The notes: generated from the sequence alone by a model not told the origin. DNA of 64,000 bases from Agarivorans sp. TSD2052 (GCF_023238625.1 NZ_CP096670.1:3793501-3857500), one strand, 5' to 3'; shown: positions 20,796 to 31,462, counted from the stretch's first letter. Numbers and translations are program-made.

Positions 20796-22133
20796 TTAAC
20801 TACCCGCTATTTTCATAGCAGAAATTAATACTGAGCCAGTCTGAATAGTACTCTCTTTATCAAAGTCGTCAGCAATGGCGACAATATTGGCAAACATCTC
20901 AGGTAGGGTGCTGGCCACGGTTATTTCTTGTACCGGAAAAGCAATTTCACCATTCTCTACCCAAAATCCAGCAGCGCCTCGCGAGTAATCGCCGGTCACG
21001 GTATTAACCCCCTGGCCCATCAGCTCTGTGACTAATAAGCCGGTTCCCATTTCTTTTAATAACTCAGCACGACTCACGCCGCTGTTTTTTACTAACCAAT
21101 TATGAATACCGCCCGCATGACCGGTACTTTGCATGCCCAATTTACGCGCAGAGTAGCTGGTTAATAAATAGGTCTCTAAGGCGCCATCAGCAATGATATG
21201 CTTCGCCGAAGGTGCCACACCTTCACTATCAAAAGGCGTACTAGACAGCCCTTTTTTGATAAATGGGTCTTCATAAATTGACAACCAATCTGGGAATAGT
21301 TTTTTGCCCAAGCTATCTAATAAAAACGAGGAACGACGATAGAGGTTTCCGCCACTAATTGCCCCTACCAAATGACCAAACAAACCCGCTGCGACATCTT
21401 GGTCAAACACCACCGGCACCTCACAGGTTGAAATCTTCCTGCTACCTAAGCGCGCCAAGGTTTTTTCAGTCGCTTTAGCGGCGATTTGTTCGACACTATC
21501 GAGATCAGCAAAATCACGCGCCACGCTGTAGGCATAATCACGTTGCATGTCTTTATCGCCGGCAATGAGCATACAGCTTAGGCTATGGCGGCTGGTTGGG
21601 TAGCCTTCGACAAAGCCATGGCTGTTACCGTAGACTTTTACGCCATAGTGACTATTGATATTGGCACCATCACTGGATTTAATTTGCGGGTTGCGCAAGG
21701 CGAGCTCTTCACAGCGGTTAGCAATCTCAATAAAACGATCGGGCTCTAAAGGATGAGGGTGGAACAAGGATAAATCAGGGATATCTTTAGCCAGCAATTG
21801 CTTATCGGCTATGCCAGCAGCTTTATCCGCTGACGTATAACGCGAGATATCATAAGCCGCTTTAACCGCATTTTTGATCGCGTCTGGACTCAAGTCAGAG
21901 GTGGAAGCACTGCCTTTACAATTAGCCGAATACACCGCAATACCTAATGCACCATCGTGATTAAATTCCAAGGTTTCGACTTGTTGGTCACGCGTAGCTA
22001 CACAAATACCGGTTTGTTTAGAAATCGAAACTTCAGATTCATCGGCTCCAAGTTGTTTAGCTTGGTCTATAGCAAACTCAACAGCCTGTTTTAATTGGCT
22101 CAATTCTTGGCTAACTTGTTTTTCTGGGCTCAT
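20796..22133 (-). CDS. pmbA: Metalloprotease PmbA (TldE)
   Basis: Partner subunit of the TldD/TldE heterodimeric protease that processes modified peptides (microcin B17 maturation and CcdA degradation in E. coli). 445 residues, typical. It contains the TldE core (SSTPFDSEGVAP, then TGHAGGIHNW and TGDYSRGAAGFWVENGEI) but lacks the zinc HExxxH motif, which is in TldD, encoded nearby. Its promoter lies in the region divergent from darP. Confidence 0.93.
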   Translation of the reverse strand: MSPEKQVSQELSQLKQAVEFAIDQAKQLGADESEVSISKQTGICVATRDQQVETLEFNHDGALGIAVYSANCKGSASTSDLSPDAIKNAVKAAYDISRYTSADKAAGIADKQLLAKDIPDLSLFHPHPLEPDRFIEIANRCEELALRNPQIKSSDGANINSHYGVKVYGNSHGFVEGYPTSRHSLSCMLIAGDKDMQRDYAYSVARDFADLDSVEQIAAKATEKTLARLGSRKISTCEVPVVFDQDVAAGLFGHLVGAISGGNLYRRSSFLLDSLGKKLFPDWLSIYEDPFIKKGLSSTPFDSEGVAPSAKHIIADGALETYLLTSYSARKLGMQSTGHAGGIHNWLVKNSGVSRAELLKEMGTGLLVTELMGQGVNTVTGDYSRGAAGFWVENGEIAFPVQEITVASTLPEMFANIVAIADDFDKESTIQTGSVLISAMKIAGS

Positions 22134-22239
22134 TTTGATTCTTCATTTCCTTGATTAGCCCTAGCATAACAAAACTCATAGAGCGACCATAAGCAAGAAC
22201 TGGTAAGATACGCAAAAAAAGTGCTACGAGAACAGAAAA

Positions 22240-22737
22240 ATGAAAAATAACCCACCGCATGAAGATGAAGATGATTGGATTAGTAAGTCCGAGATCAAAC
22301 GTGAAGCCGATAAGCTCAAAAAACTAGGTGTGGAATTGGTTGGTTTAACCAACCCTCAACTTGACAGCATAAGCATGAGCCCAACACTTAGAGAAGCGAT
22401 AGCCTTAGCTAAGCGTTTAAAAGACAAACGGGAAGCCTCACGCCGCCATATGAATTACATTGGTAAAGTATTGCGTACTGAGAACATGGAACAGATAAAT
22501 GATGGCTTGGATAAGATCCATAACAAGCACATTTACCATGCTCAAGCCCAATTGGCGTTAGAGAAACAATGTGAGCGATTGATTAAAGAGGGAGATGAAG
22601 CGATCAACGACTTAGTTGAGCGCTCGCCAAATCTTGAACGCCAAAAGCTCCGTCAACTAGTACGCCAAGCAAAAAAAGAACTTGAGCCAGGTAAAGCGCA
22701 TCAAGAAATCATTAAATATCTCAAGCAACACAGTTAA
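22240..22737 (+). CDS. darP: Ribosome biogenesis factor DarP (YjgA)
   Basis: DUF615 protein that acts in late 50S subunit maturation in E. coli. 165 residues, highly charged and helical: WISKSEIKREADKLKKLG at the N-terminus, then RREASRRHMNYIGK-like basic patch and a C-terminal QKLRQLVRQAKKELE helix. It is divergent from pmbA and converges on tldD through a shared palindromic terminator. Identification is from the family's characteristic motifs and the TldD/PmbA neighbourhood. Confidence 0.93.
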   Translation: MKNNPPHEDEDDWISKSEIKREADKLKKLGVELVGLTNPQLDSISMSPTLREAIALAKRLKDKREASRRHMNYIGKVLRTENMEQINDGLDKIHNKHIYHAQAQLALEKQCERLIKEGDEAINDLVERSPNLERQKLRQLVRQAKKELEPGKAHQEIIKYLKQHS

Positions 22738-22760
22738 AAAAAGGGCCTAGGCCCTTTTTT
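22736..22760. terminator. Bidirectional terminator between darP and tldD
   Basis: A perfect 24-base palindrome at 22737-22760 (six A, GGGCCTAGGCCC, six T) begins inside the darP stop codon and ends just before the tldD stop. With an A tract on one side and a T tract on the other it can terminate both convergent genes. Confidence 0.9.
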
Positions 22761-22763
22761 CTA

Positions 22764-24209
22764 TTATGCGGTTCCACCTACGGTAAGCTGGTCAAGCTTA
22801 AGGCTAGGCTGCCCCACCCCAACGGGTACGCTTTGTCCTTCTTTACCACAGACGCCAACACCTTTATCTAAGGCTAAATCATTACCCACCATAGATATCT
22901 GCTGCATCGCTTCTGGGCCACTACCAATCAGTGTGGCGCCCTTAATCGGGGTGCTTAGTTTACCGTCTTCAATTAAATAGGCTTCAGAGGCAGAGAACAC
23001 AAACTTGCCTGAAGTGATGTCGACCTGTCCCCCACCAAAATTAGGGGCATAAATACCCTTTTTAACCGAAGCAATTAACTCTTCAGGCTCGCTTTTACCC
23101 GCCAACATGTAGGTATTAGTCATTCTAGGAAGCGGCAGGTGAGCATATGACTCGCGCCGACCATTACCGGTAGAGCGGGTATTCATCAACTGAGCATTAT
23201 GCTTATCTTGCATATACCCTTTAAGGATGCCTTTTTCGATCAATACATTGTATTGCCCGGGAGTGCCTTCGTCATCAATACTCACAGAGCCGCGTCTATT
23301 ACCTATAGTGCCATCATCTACAATAGTACATAGCTCAGACGCCACTTGTTGGCCAATACACCCCGAAAATGCCGAAGAACCTTTACGGTTAAAGTCACCC
23401 TCAAGTCCATGACCTACCGCTTCATGTAACAATACACCCGGCCAGCCAGCACCAAGAACTACCGGCATTAAACCTGCAGGAGCGTCTACCGCCTCCAAGT
23501 TGACTAAGGCTTGACGTACCGCCTCATCAACAAAGGTCATGGCTCTTTCTTTGCCGTTAAGTTCTTCTAAAAAATAACTGTAGTTACAACGCCCACCACC
23601 ACCAGCTGAACCGCGTTCACGCCGTTGGTTACGCTCAACCAGCACACTACAATTAAAACGAATCAACGGTCTAATATCTGCAGCTAAGGTACCATCAGTG
23701 GCCGCAACCAGTACCTCTTCATAAACACCACTTAGGCTTACTATCACTTGAGTGACCGCACTATCTAAACTACGAGCGTATTTATCAGCACGCTCAAGTA
23801 AGGCAATTTTTTGCTGATTAGATAAACTAAGCAATGGGTTGTCAGCCTGATAAAATTGTTCGGCGCTGACTTGCTTAAAAGGGGCTAGTGACGATTTTGC
23901 CTGCACCGGACTAATACCTCGAGCGGCCTGACAAGTTTGCATTAAAGCATGGGTGTTTATTACATCAGAATAAGCAAAACCAGTTTGCTCCCCTAAAATG
24001 GCTCTTACGCCAACACCTTGCTCAATGTTAAAGCTACCTTCTTTAACGATGCCATCTTCCAACACCCAGGATTCATGTCTACTATGCTGAAAATAGAGAT
24101 CCGCATAATCTATCTGATGTTTTGCGACTTCAGCCAGCGCCAAGCTTAACTCTTGCTCGCCAATACCACTTGGCATTAGCAAGGACTGACTGACTTTTTC
24201 AAACGACAT
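22764..24209 (-). CDS. tldD: Metalloprotease TldD
   Basis: Catalytic subunit of the TldD/TldE protease, which cleaves unfolded or modified peptides within its closed chamber. 481 residues, equal to E. coli, with the ATG at 24209 ([11 protein letters not shown]). An upstream GTG would add six residues and overlap the nitrilase gene. The zinc motif [11 protein letters not shown] is intact, with [15 protein letters not shown] near the N-terminus and GSGPEAM near the C-terminus. It lies 5 bases after the nitrilase gene, in the operon rng-yhdP-nit-tldD. Confidence 0.95.
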   Translation of the reverse strand: MSFEKVSQSLLMPSGIGEQELSLALAEVAKHQIDYADLYFQHSRHESWVLEDGIVKEGSFNIEQGVGVRAILGEQTGFAYSDVINTHALMQTCQAARGISPVQAKSSLAPFKQVSAEQFYQADNPLLSLSNQQKIALLERADKYARSLDSAVTQVIVSLSGVYEEVLVAATDGTLAADIRPLIRFNCSVLVERNQRRERGSAGGGGRCNYSYFLEELNGKERAMTFVDEAVRQALVNLEAVDAPAGLMPVVLGAGWPGVLLHEAVGHGLEGDFNRKGSSAFSGCIGQQVASELCTIVDDGTIGNRRGSVSIDDEGTPGQYNVLIEKGILKGYMQDKHNAQLMNTRSTGNGRRESYAHLPLPRMTNTYMLAGKSEPEELIASVKKGIYAPNFGGGQVDITSGKFVFSASEAYLIEDGKLSTPIKGATLIGSGPEAMQQISMVGNDLALDKGVGVCGKEGQSVPVGVGQPSLKLDQLTVGGTA

Positions 24210-24214
24210 AGTAA

Positions 24215-25036
24215 TTATTCTCTCCACCCTAAATGTAATTGTCCATGCATGGGCACCGGCATGCGGTCCCTCACTTGCTTAAGCATCTGCAGATTAAATT
24301 CTGCTTTAGATGCGGCAATTCCGTTTTCTTGAACATCCAAACAACGCCCCCAAGGGTCAACAATCATTGAGTGTCCCCAAGTTTGGCGTTGCTTATAATG
24401 CGTTCCAGCTTGATTTGCGGCGACGAGGTAAAGCTGATTTTCGATGGCTCTAGCCTGTAACAGAGGTTGCCAATGCGCTTCCCCTGTGAGTGCTGTAAAT
24501 GCTGCGGGTAATAATACAATATCACAGCCCTGTTGGCGCAGCAGCTGAAATAAGTAAGGAAAACGTAAATCAAAACATATCGCCATGCCTACCCGAATAT
24601 TACCGATATCAAACCACGCGAGTTGCTCGCCAGCGATAAAACTGTCAGATTCCCGATAGGCTCCAACATTGTCATTCACATCAACATCAAACAAATGCAA
24701 TTTATTGTAATGTTGAATTAACCGCCCATTAGGTGAAAAAGCTAAAGAACACGTATAGCAGCGCACTGCGTCTGGCCCTTGAATAGGTACACTGCCAGCG
24801 ATCAAATAAACCTGCCAACGTTTTGCTTGAGTGGCTAACCACTGTTGAATAGGGCCATCGCCTAAGGTTTCCGCGACACGAAGGTAAGCGCCATCACCGG
24901 CATAAATTGAAAAGTTCTCGGGCAATAAGACGATATCTCCAGGCTGGGGCTTAGCGAGAGCCAGTAAAGTGTCGGCTTGGCGTAAATTGTCTTCAATCAC
25001 ACTACCAGAATTCATTTGCAAGGCGATTAAATTCAC
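24215..25036 (-). CDS. Carbon-nitrogen hydrolase, Nit/deaminated-glutathione amidase-like
   Basis: Nitrilase-superfamily amidase. 273 residues with the full Glu-Lys-Cys triad: E40 in LLPENFS, K112 in [11 protein letters not shown] and C154 in AICFDLRFP. These blocks most resemble the Nit1/YbeM group, shown to hydrolyse deaminated glutathione, but the substrate here is inferred, not seen. Its start overlaps the yhdP stop by one base and it is followed by tldD, a position conserved in Vibrio and Shewanella relatives. Cytoplasmic; no signal peptide. Confidence 0.85.
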   Translation of the reverse strand: MNLIALQMNSGSVIEDNLRQADTLLALAKPQPGDIVLLPENFSIYAGDGAYLRVAETLGDGPIQQWLATQAKRWQVYLIAGSVPIQGPDAVRCYTCSLAFSPNGRLIQHYNKLHLFDVDVNDNVGAYRESDSFIAGEQLAWFDIGNIRVGMAICFDLRFPYLFQLLRQQGCDIVLLPAAFTALTGEAHWQPLLQARAIENQLYLVAANQAGTHYKQRQTWGHSMIVDPWGRCLDVQENGIAASKAEFNLQMLKQVRDRMPVPMHGQLHLGWRE

Positions 25037-28000
25037 TATTTTGACCCTTCTCTGGTACGAAATTCATCCGGTACTTTTATTTCTTTCTTAACCCGTTCAA
25101 GTTCGATAAGTTGTGGCTCGCCAATATTCCCCTTAAGCGCAAAATCAATTTGTGTAACTACTTCAACAACGGGCTCGAGCAATTTAGATAAGGCGAGCAC
25201 AGCCACACCAGTGGCAGGTGTCACTAAAAAAGCCGCCAATACAGGCAAACTAGACGTCACTTTAGGTGAATAGCTTACCAAATAATCAATTTGGCCATCT
25301 CTAAAATCCACTTCTCCTTTACCGCGCATCGAGCCCGCGACACCATCTAGGTAGAAATCCTGATTATTGGCTAACCCCTTATCAAAGGCTATGCTTGCCT
25401 CAACAGAGTCAAAGTGCAACCCCTTCTCAAATACATCACTAAAGTCTAAGGTTAAACGGCGACGGATCGTATCGAGGCTAGCCAAGGTCAATAAACGGGT
25501 GCCTTTATCGCTCATTTCTGTCACTACCCCTTTATCCGTTTTAACCTTAATGCTGCCATCTAAAGAGGCCATCTCTGGACGATATAAGGCATCTTGCCAA
25601 CTGACGTCAAAGGTAAAGCGGCCAGCGGTTCCTTTTAAGGGACTGTCATGCCCCATATCTTCAATCACTTTTTCTAAACTGTTGCTGCTAAAAGACCCTG
25701 CTAAACCAGCCATATCATGACCATCGGCTTGTTTCCAAAACAACGCAGCCGTTAACGAGCTATGACCCCAATCTACCCATAGTCGACCATTGTCCATGGT
25801 TTGATCTTCAATCGGTAAATCAAGTTTCATATTACCGATGCGGTAATCCCCTAGCTGACAATCGTTACAGGCCAAAGATAAAGGCGGCAACACTTTTAGT
25901 AACGAATCTAACTGCTCTTGCTGCTCAAGCTGAACAATAACTTGATCGGTTTGCTCTTCAAATAAGCTAAACTCAATCTCATCCAGCTGGGCTTTTTCTA
26001 TAATAATTTTAACGGGTTGTTCGACAGTGGGCTGTTCAGGGGCCGAAACGCTAGCCAGTAACTGATCCGATTCAATTTGCACTTGAGTCTTACTGCGTGG
26101 TAAATAAGCCACATCAAAATTGTCTAAAGGTTGACCCATAAATTTTGCCTGTTGCACCGCTCCACGCACAAACATTAACTCAGGGATGACTAAACTAACA
26201 TTGGTATAATCAGTTTCCGGTTTCTTAGGGCTGTACTTGATTTGTTGTTTGGCCCATTTCATCCAGGGTTCTAACTCTAATTCTGGAAAATCGAAGGACA
26301 TGGCAAGCCCCTCTCCTTGCCACAATAAATTATTGCTTGGCCCAAGATTAAGTAAGGCATGTTTAAGCCTTGCCTGCTGTTCTTCAAAACTGATTTTTGC
26401 TTGCGCGGAAATGAGCTGATTCGCCTCTAAAAGATAATCACCGCCATCCTGATTACCGCTGAGACTTAATGCGGTCGGCCAACTCTGCTCACTGAGTTTA
26501 TCTAAGGGCTCAGGAAATTTCAGCGCGAGCCCCAATAATTCAGAACGAAAATCACCGCTATAATCAAAGGCACCTTCGGGCTTTAACGAAATGAGTAGAT
26601 CACCTTGCCAGTCAAGTTTGCCAGAGCTGTATTCATTTAGTGGAATCCCAAAGGATCGTTCCGCAGTGGTCATTGGCCACCGTCCCGCTAGATCAAAATC
26701 AAGCAGGTAATTTTCAGCGTCAGCCTGAGTGGTAAATTTTACCTTAAGGGGCAAGCCTCGCCACATCGCGTTTAAATTATTCGTACGCAGCTGTTCATTC
26801 TGGAAGTACAAGCGGCCATTAAGCTGGGTTAAATTCATGCCAGTAGGAATGATACCCAAGTTGTTATCTTGAAAATCTACGTGGCCATTCACCTCAACTG
26901 TAGTGCCTGCGTGCAAAGGGATGTTCAAGTAAACCTCCCCCGAAACATCACCGCTGCTTAAAGGTAGCTGAGCTAAGCTATCGCTAAGCGCGGTTATAGG
27001 GGACTGCAACAAGTACTCGCTGACAGCTTCTGCCGAGCCGGCCACATTACCGGTAATATATAACTCAGAACCACTATAAAACTTCGGAATACTAGCCGTT
27101 ATCCGTTGTGCAGGAACCTCACCAAGCCGAGCGCGTTGGCTTTCCATAAACAAACCATCATTTTGAAATAACAGGTCTAACTGCAGCTCATTTAAGCTTG
27201 GCCAGCCGGGATCAAATTTAAAACGGGCATTATTTAAAGGTACAAAAGCTTGAAAAATACCATTGTGTTGTTGGTAGGGATAATGATTCAATTGACCGTA
27301 CCACAGCACTTGGCTCTGCTCAGCAATGCCGGCCAATAAAGCGCCCTTCAGGTAATCAAACACCCCCTCCGGCATCACCTTTGGATAATAGTAATACGCT
27401 TTGCCTGCATCTTTAATTTCCGCATTTGCCATCAGGCTTAATACTGGCCATGCCCCTTGCTCAGGCCACACTAGTGACCACTGGCCTGCAAAGTCTAATT
27501 CAGGGGTTATTAAGTGGGTATATTGGCTTTTTATACTCAAGCCGGGGGCTGCAAAGCTAAGCGTAATCTCAGAATCAAATAACTCAATATCCAAGATTTC
27601 ATCAAACTGTGCGGCTAGACCAAACTTACCTTGTTGATTGAGTTGCAAAGCGGCACCACTCTTATCGCCAGCAATCTCGATATCGATGTACTCAAGGCTG
27701 GGAATAAAAGATTGTCCGAGACTTGCTACATCCTCCAGCGAAGCGGTGTAACGTAAGTCCTTGGACTGATGGAAGTAATCAAGATCTAGATGTTTAAGCT
27801 GTCCGGCGGTAATCAGATTATGCCAAGCAATATTGCTTTCTTGATTGTCTATTAACGCTAAAAGTGAAGACCAAGCCGCCAAATCTAACTCGGCCAACTG
27901 CCAGCTTTGCTGCTCTTTAGTTATGAGGCCTTGTAAGGAAAAGTCTGCATCCGCAGTATCATTGAGAGCCATATCCCAAGGAAGTTTATCAACCCGCCAC

Positions 28001-28896
28001 TTATCTTCGACTTTTAAGCCTTGAGTTAGCCCACTGTTGATCACTAGCTGATTTTGCTTCGCTCCCCAATTAACAACGCTCGGCTGCCACTGCATCAGCC
28101 ATCGCTGTTGCCGTTTTGCACCAAAGTCTGCCCACAAAGACAAATTGAGATCGCTATTGAATTGTTCCGCAGAGCGTCCAAAAGCGCGCTGCATGGCTTT
28201 CATATTTAAATGTTGGGCTTTAGCGTAAAACTTACCGGTTAAGCCCTCTAAGTTGTTAGTATCACCCAAAAGGTCAACACGAAATTTAACCTGACCGTTT
28301 TGTAGGTCCTGTCCAATTAATATTTCGCCATCGCCTTGATGCAAATTGCCATTATTCACCCAGTCTAAACTGGCAATGTCTAAGTTAAGGTCATACTCAG
28401 GAAAATTAATTTCAATTAAGCTGTTAGTTACACTAAACCTCGCTAACTGGCTTAAAAATAGATCAGCGAACACTTGATAGTTTTGCGGGCTTGAACGCTT
28501 CGCGCTGGTTTTATGAGGGTCTATCGCTAGCTTGAAATGGACACCGTCTAAAACAAGATCCTTAAACACGACTTGCGATTGCTCAACAGACTGCCAAAGA
28601 TCGATCTCGAACATTAAGGCGTCAACGCTAAATTGAAGGTCTTTCTGTTCGCCGATGGCTATTTTACTGTCTTCAAATACCAACATCGGTCTAAAATTGT
28701 GTATTCGCGCGTTCAGTTTACCGATACTTAGTGTGGCATTTGTATCATCGACTAACCAAGTGGCGATATCATCTTTATAATGACTAGCAAATGCTAAAAT
28801 GCCGCGTGCTATACTTAAGCACACGGCAATAATCACTAATAATAACGCAAAGCCATGCCAGCATTTGCGAGCCCCACGAGTAAAAGGATTGGCCAT
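25036..28896 (-). CDS. yhdP: YhdP, AsmA-like phospholipid transport protein
   Basis: Very large inner-membrane-anchored periplasmic protein. E. coli YhdP, with TamB and YdbH, moves phospholipids to the outer membrane. 1286 residues (E. coli 1266). One N-terminal membrane helix (about 14-36), then a long beta-rich repeated-groove region (DUF3971) and a C-terminal AsmA2-like part with VEASIAFDKGLANNQDF and a hydrophobic SSLPVLAAFLVTPATGVAVLAL stretch, here cited in pieces. It lies 4 bases after rng. With mlaBCDEF elsewhere in the window, two opposing phospholipid routes are encoded. Confidence 0.92.
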   Translation of the reverse strand: MANPFTRGARKCWHGFALLLVIIAVCLSIARGILAFASHYKDDIATWLVDDTNATLSIGKLNARIHNFRPMLVFEDSKIAIGEQKDLQFSVDALMFEIDLWQSVEQSQVVFKDLVLDGVHFKLAIDPHKTSAKRSSPQNYQVFADLFLSQLARFSVTNSLIEINFPEYDLNLDIASLDWVNNGNLHQGDGEILIGQDLQNGQVKFRVDLLGDTNNLEGLTGKFYAKAQHLNMKAMQRAFGRSAEQFNSDLNLSLWADFGAKRQQRWLMQWQPSVVNWGAKQNQLVINSGLTQGLKVEDKWRVDKLPWDMALNDTADADFSLQGLITKEQQSWQLAELDLAAWSSLLALIDNQESNIAWHNLITAGQLKHLDLDYFHQSKDLRYTASLEDVASLGQSFIPSLEYIDIEIAGDKSGAALQLNQQGKFGLAAQFDEILDIELFDSEITLSFAAPGLSIKSQYTHLITPELDFAGQWSLVWPEQGAWPVLSLMANAEIKDAGKAYYYYPKVMPEGVFDYLKGALLAGIAEQSQVLWYGQLNHYPYQQHNGIFQAFVPLNNARFKFDPGWPSLNELQLDLLFQNDGLFMESQRARLGEVPAQRITASIPKFYSGSELYITGNVAGSAEAVSEYLLQSPITALSDSLAQLPLSSGDVSGEVYLNIPLHAGTTVEVNGHVDFQDNNLGIIPTGMNLTQLNGRLYFQNEQLRTNNLNAMWRGLPLKVKFTTQADAENYLLDFDLAGRWPMTTAERSFGIPLNEYSSGKLDWQGDLLISLKPEGAFDYSGDFRSELLGLALKFPEPLDKLSEQSWPTALSLSGNQDGGDYLLEANQLISAQAKISFEEQQARLKHALLNLGPSNNLLWQGEGLAMSFDFPELELEPWMKWAKQQIKYSPKKPETDYTNVSLVIPELMFVRGAVQQAKFMGQPLDNFDVAYLPRSKTQVQIESDQLLASVSAPEQPTVEQPVKIIIEKAQLDEIEFSLFEEQTDQVIVQLEQQEQLDSLLKVLPPLSLACNDCQLGDYRIGNMKLDLPIEDQTMDNGRLWVDWGHSSLTAALFWKQADGHDMAGLAGSFSSNSLEKVIEDMGHDSPLKGTAGRFTFDVSWQDALYRPEMASLDGSIKVKTDKGVVTEMSDKGTRLLTLASLDTIRRRLTLDFSDVFEKGLHFDSVEASIAFDKGLANNQDFYLDGVAGSMRGKGEVDFRDGQIDYLVSYSPKVTSSLPVLAAFLVTPATGVAVLALSKLLEPVVEVVTQIDFALKGNIGEPQLIELERVKKEIKVPDEFRTREGSK

Positions 28897-28900
28897 AACC

Positions 28901-30370
28901 CTACATCAATACCACGTCAAACTGTTCTTGACTGTACATAGGTTCAGTTTGAACTTTGACTTGCTTGCCAATAAACACCTCTAATTCAGCTAAGCTATGT
29001 GACTCATCCCCCATCAGCATCTCGGCAACTTTGGTTGAGGCGTAAACAATAAAGTTATCGGCATCGTAGGCTCTATTGACTCGAATAATTTCCCGTAAGG
29101 CTTCATAACAGACGGTTTCGACGGTTTTTACAGTGCCTCGGCCGCGGCAAGTTGGACACTCACCACACAAAATATGCTCAATGCTTTCTCGGGTGCGTTT
29201 ACGGGTCATCTCCACTAAACCTAATTGCGAGAAGCCACTAATATTGGTTTTAGCGCGATCTTTGGCTAGCGCCAACTCAAGACTGTGTAGCACTCGTCGT
29301 TGGTGTTCGGCATCGATCATGTCGATAAAATCGATGATGACAATCCCCCCTAGGTTACGCAGCCGTAATTGTCGAGCGATCGACTGAGTCGCTTCAATAT
29401 TAGTATTAAAAATAGTTTCTTCTAGATTACGATGGCCGACAAACGCACCGGTATTAATGTCGATAGTGGTCATAGCCTCGGTTTGATCGATGATCAAATA
29501 ACCGCCTGACTTTAAATCGACGCGACGTTTTAGCGCCCGCTGAATTTCATTTTCAACATCAAACAAATCAAATATAGGTCGGTCACCGGCGTAGTACTCT
29601 AATATCTCGGTAAACTCTGGTACAAACTCAGCGCTAAAAGAAATCAGCTGCTCATAAGTTTCGCGCGAATCAACACGGATTCTGTCCAGATGAGTCCCCA
29701 CAAAATCACGAATAATACGTAATGCTAAATTCAGTTCAGCATATAGCTTACTTTTACTGGCTGAGCTTTCTTTGCGCTGTAACACTTTGCGCCATACACG
29801 TTTCAAAAAGGCTGCATCTTGCTCTAGCTCATCGGCGCCGACACCTTCAGCCGCTGTACGAATAATAAAGCCGCCCAGCTCATCAACATAACCGGCACAA
29901 ATATCCTTCAAACGTTCCCGCTCCTCCTCGCTTTCAATGCGCTGAGAAACCCCCACATGACTGCTGCCAGGCATAAATACCAAATAACGTGAAGGTAAGG
30001 TAATGTCGGTAGTTAAACGGGCTCCTTTGGTACCAAGTGGGTCTTTTACCACTTGCACCATTATGTCCTGACCTTGGCGTACTAACTCTGCGATATTGCC
30101 AGCCTGAAAATGTTCTTGTTCAGTAACATCTACGCATTCGGTATGAGGGACAATGTCAGAGGCATGCAGAAAAGCGGCCTTTTCTAAGCCTATATCAACA
30201 AAAGCGGCTTGCATCCCCGGTAATACACGGCTTACCCGGCCCTTGTACATATTGCCGACAATTCCTCGCCGAGCATCTCGTTCTACGTGAGTTTCCTGCA
30301 AAATCCCACTATCAACTAACGCAACACGAGTTTCAGTAGGAGTAACGTTAATCAATAATTCTGCTGACAT
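28901..30370 (-). CDS. rng: Ribonuclease G
   Basis: Endoribonuclease of the RNase E/G family; matures 16S rRNA 5' ends and decays some mRNAs. 489 residues, equal to E. coli. It has an N-terminal S1 domain (GNMYKGRVSRVLPGMQAAFVD region), the catalytic DNase I-like domain (GGYLIIDQTEAMTTIDINTG) with its metal-binding aspartates, and a Zn-link CGECPTCRGRG. It lacks the long scaffold tail of RNase E. It is preceded by maf after 6 bases and follows mreBCD, as in E. coli. Confidence 0.96.
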   Translation of the reverse strand: MSAELLINVTPTETRVALVDSGILQETHVERDARRGIVGNMYKGRVSRVLPGMQAAFVDIGLEKAAFLHASDIVPHTECVDVTEQEHFQAGNIAELVRQGQDIMVQVVKDPLGTKGARLTTDITLPSRYLVFMPGSSHVGVSQRIESEEERERLKDICAGYVDELGGFIIRTAAEGVGADELEQDAAFLKRVWRKVLQRKESSASKSKLYAELNLALRIIRDFVGTHLDRIRVDSRETYEQLISFSAEFVPEFTEILEYYAGDRPIFDLFDVENEIQRALKRRVDLKSGGYLIIDQTEAMTTIDINTGAFVGHRNLEETIFNTNIEATQSIARQLRLRNLGGIVIIDFIDMIDAEHQRRVLHSLELALAKDRAKTNISGFSQLGLVEMTRKRTRESIEHILCGECPTCRGRGTVKTVETVCYEALREIIRVNRAYDADNFIVYASTKVAEMLMGDESHSLAELEVFIGKQVKVQTEPMYSQEQFDVVLM

Positions 30371-30376
30371 AATAAC

Positions 30377-30952
30377 CTAGCGAGTTAAATAACAATTAAG
30401 TAAACGGTCGGTCTCGACCAGCGGAAGCCCAACCACTGAGCTGTAACTACCTTCAATTCTTTCTACAAACTTACCACCAATCCCTTGAATCGCATAGCTT
30501 CCGGCTTTATCAATTGGCTCTTGGCTTAACCAATAATCACGCATTTCACTTTCTGATAGCTGACGAAAAAATACCTCGGTAGTAATTAATTGGGTATCGG
30601 CTTTACCATCAACATATAGGCAAATAGCCGTCATCACTTGATGCTGTTTACTACTCAGTAAGCTTAGCATTTTCAAACTATCTAACTGATCCACCGGCTT
30701 GCCTAAGATTTTTCCTTGGCATACCACGATGGTATCAGAGCCCAATACCGCTGATTTTTCTTTTTGCTGCTGATACACAGCGTAGGCTTTTTGTTCAGCC
30801 AAGCGACACACCAAGTGCTGAGCCGGCTCACCGGTTTGTGGTGTTTCATCAATATCGGCCGCCGCGACTGAAAACTCCCAGCCTAACTGAGTTAATAATT
30901 CTTGCCTTCTGGGTGAGGCGGAGGCTAATACTAAGCGATGGCTTTGCCTCAC
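30377..30952 (-). CDS. yhdE: Maf-like nucleotide pyrophosphatase (YhdE type)
   Basis: House-cleaning hydrolase for dTTP/UTP and modified pyrimidine nucleotides. 191 residues with SASPRRQELL at the N-terminus, the catalytic aspartate in VLGSDTIV and the C-terminal GSYSSVVGLPLVET. I place the start at GTG 30952: it shares GTGA with the mreD stop and has GGAAG 5 bases upstream. A GTG 12 bases earlier would overlap mreD further. Position in mreBCD-maf-rng is conserved. Confidence 0.9.
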   Translation of the reverse strand: MRQSHRLVLASASPRRQELLTQLGWEFSVAAADIDETPQTGEPAQHLVCRLAEQKAYAVYQQQKEKSAVLGSDTIVVCQGKILGKPVDQLDSLKMLSLLSSKQHQVMTAICLYVDGKADTQLITTEVFFRQLSESEMRDYWLSQEPIDKAGSYAIQGIGGKFVERIEGSYSSVVGLPLVETDRLLNCYLTR

Positions 30953-31434
30953 GACATCTTCCACTGTCGGCGTAACTTACGTAGGAGTAGAAATATCCAA
31001 GGCCAAGCGATAGCTGAAGTAATCACCGAATAGAAATAACCCACGGGTAACTGTACGTCTTGCACTACGTATTCAGCCCAAAATATCACTAATTTGGCCA
31101 GCGTAACCAATATGCCAACCACCAAGGCTTGTTGCCATACCGAGAAGTTTCGCAAACGGGTAAAATTAGACGCCGCTAAGTACACCACTATCGACATAGA
31201 CAAGGCGCGGATCCCGAGTGTTGAGCCTAATAGCACATCTAAAATAAAACCGGCACAAAATGCCATGCCTACATTACTGCGGTGAGGCAGAGCAATCGCC
31301 CAATAAAATAGACACAATAGAACCCAATCAGGACGAAATGAATCGGCCTCTAGGGGCAAGGGAATAATTGCCAGTATTAAGGCTAAAAACAGGCTACCAA
31401 TAATCGCCCCTCGGCCATTAATTTTTTCTATCAT
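30949..31434 (-). CDS. mreD: Rod shape-determining protein MreD
   Basis: Integral membrane component of the elongasome. 161 residues, about five membrane helices, with the conserved PDWVLLCLFYWAIALPHR segment near the N-terminus. It follows mreC by 28 bases and its stop overlaps the yhdE start. Very hydrophobic, no catalytic motifs, as expected. Confidence 0.92.
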   Translation of the reverse strand: MIEKINGRGAIIGSLFLALILAIIPLPLEADSFRPDWVLLCLFYWAIALPHRSNVGMAFCAGFILDVLLGSTLGIRALSMSIVVYLAASNFTRLRNFSVWQQALVVGILVTLAKLVIFWAEYVVQDVQLPVGYFYSVITSAIAWPWIFLLLRKLRRQWKMS

Positions 31435-31462
31435 CTTACTGCCTTCATGGGGGTCGTTAAGC

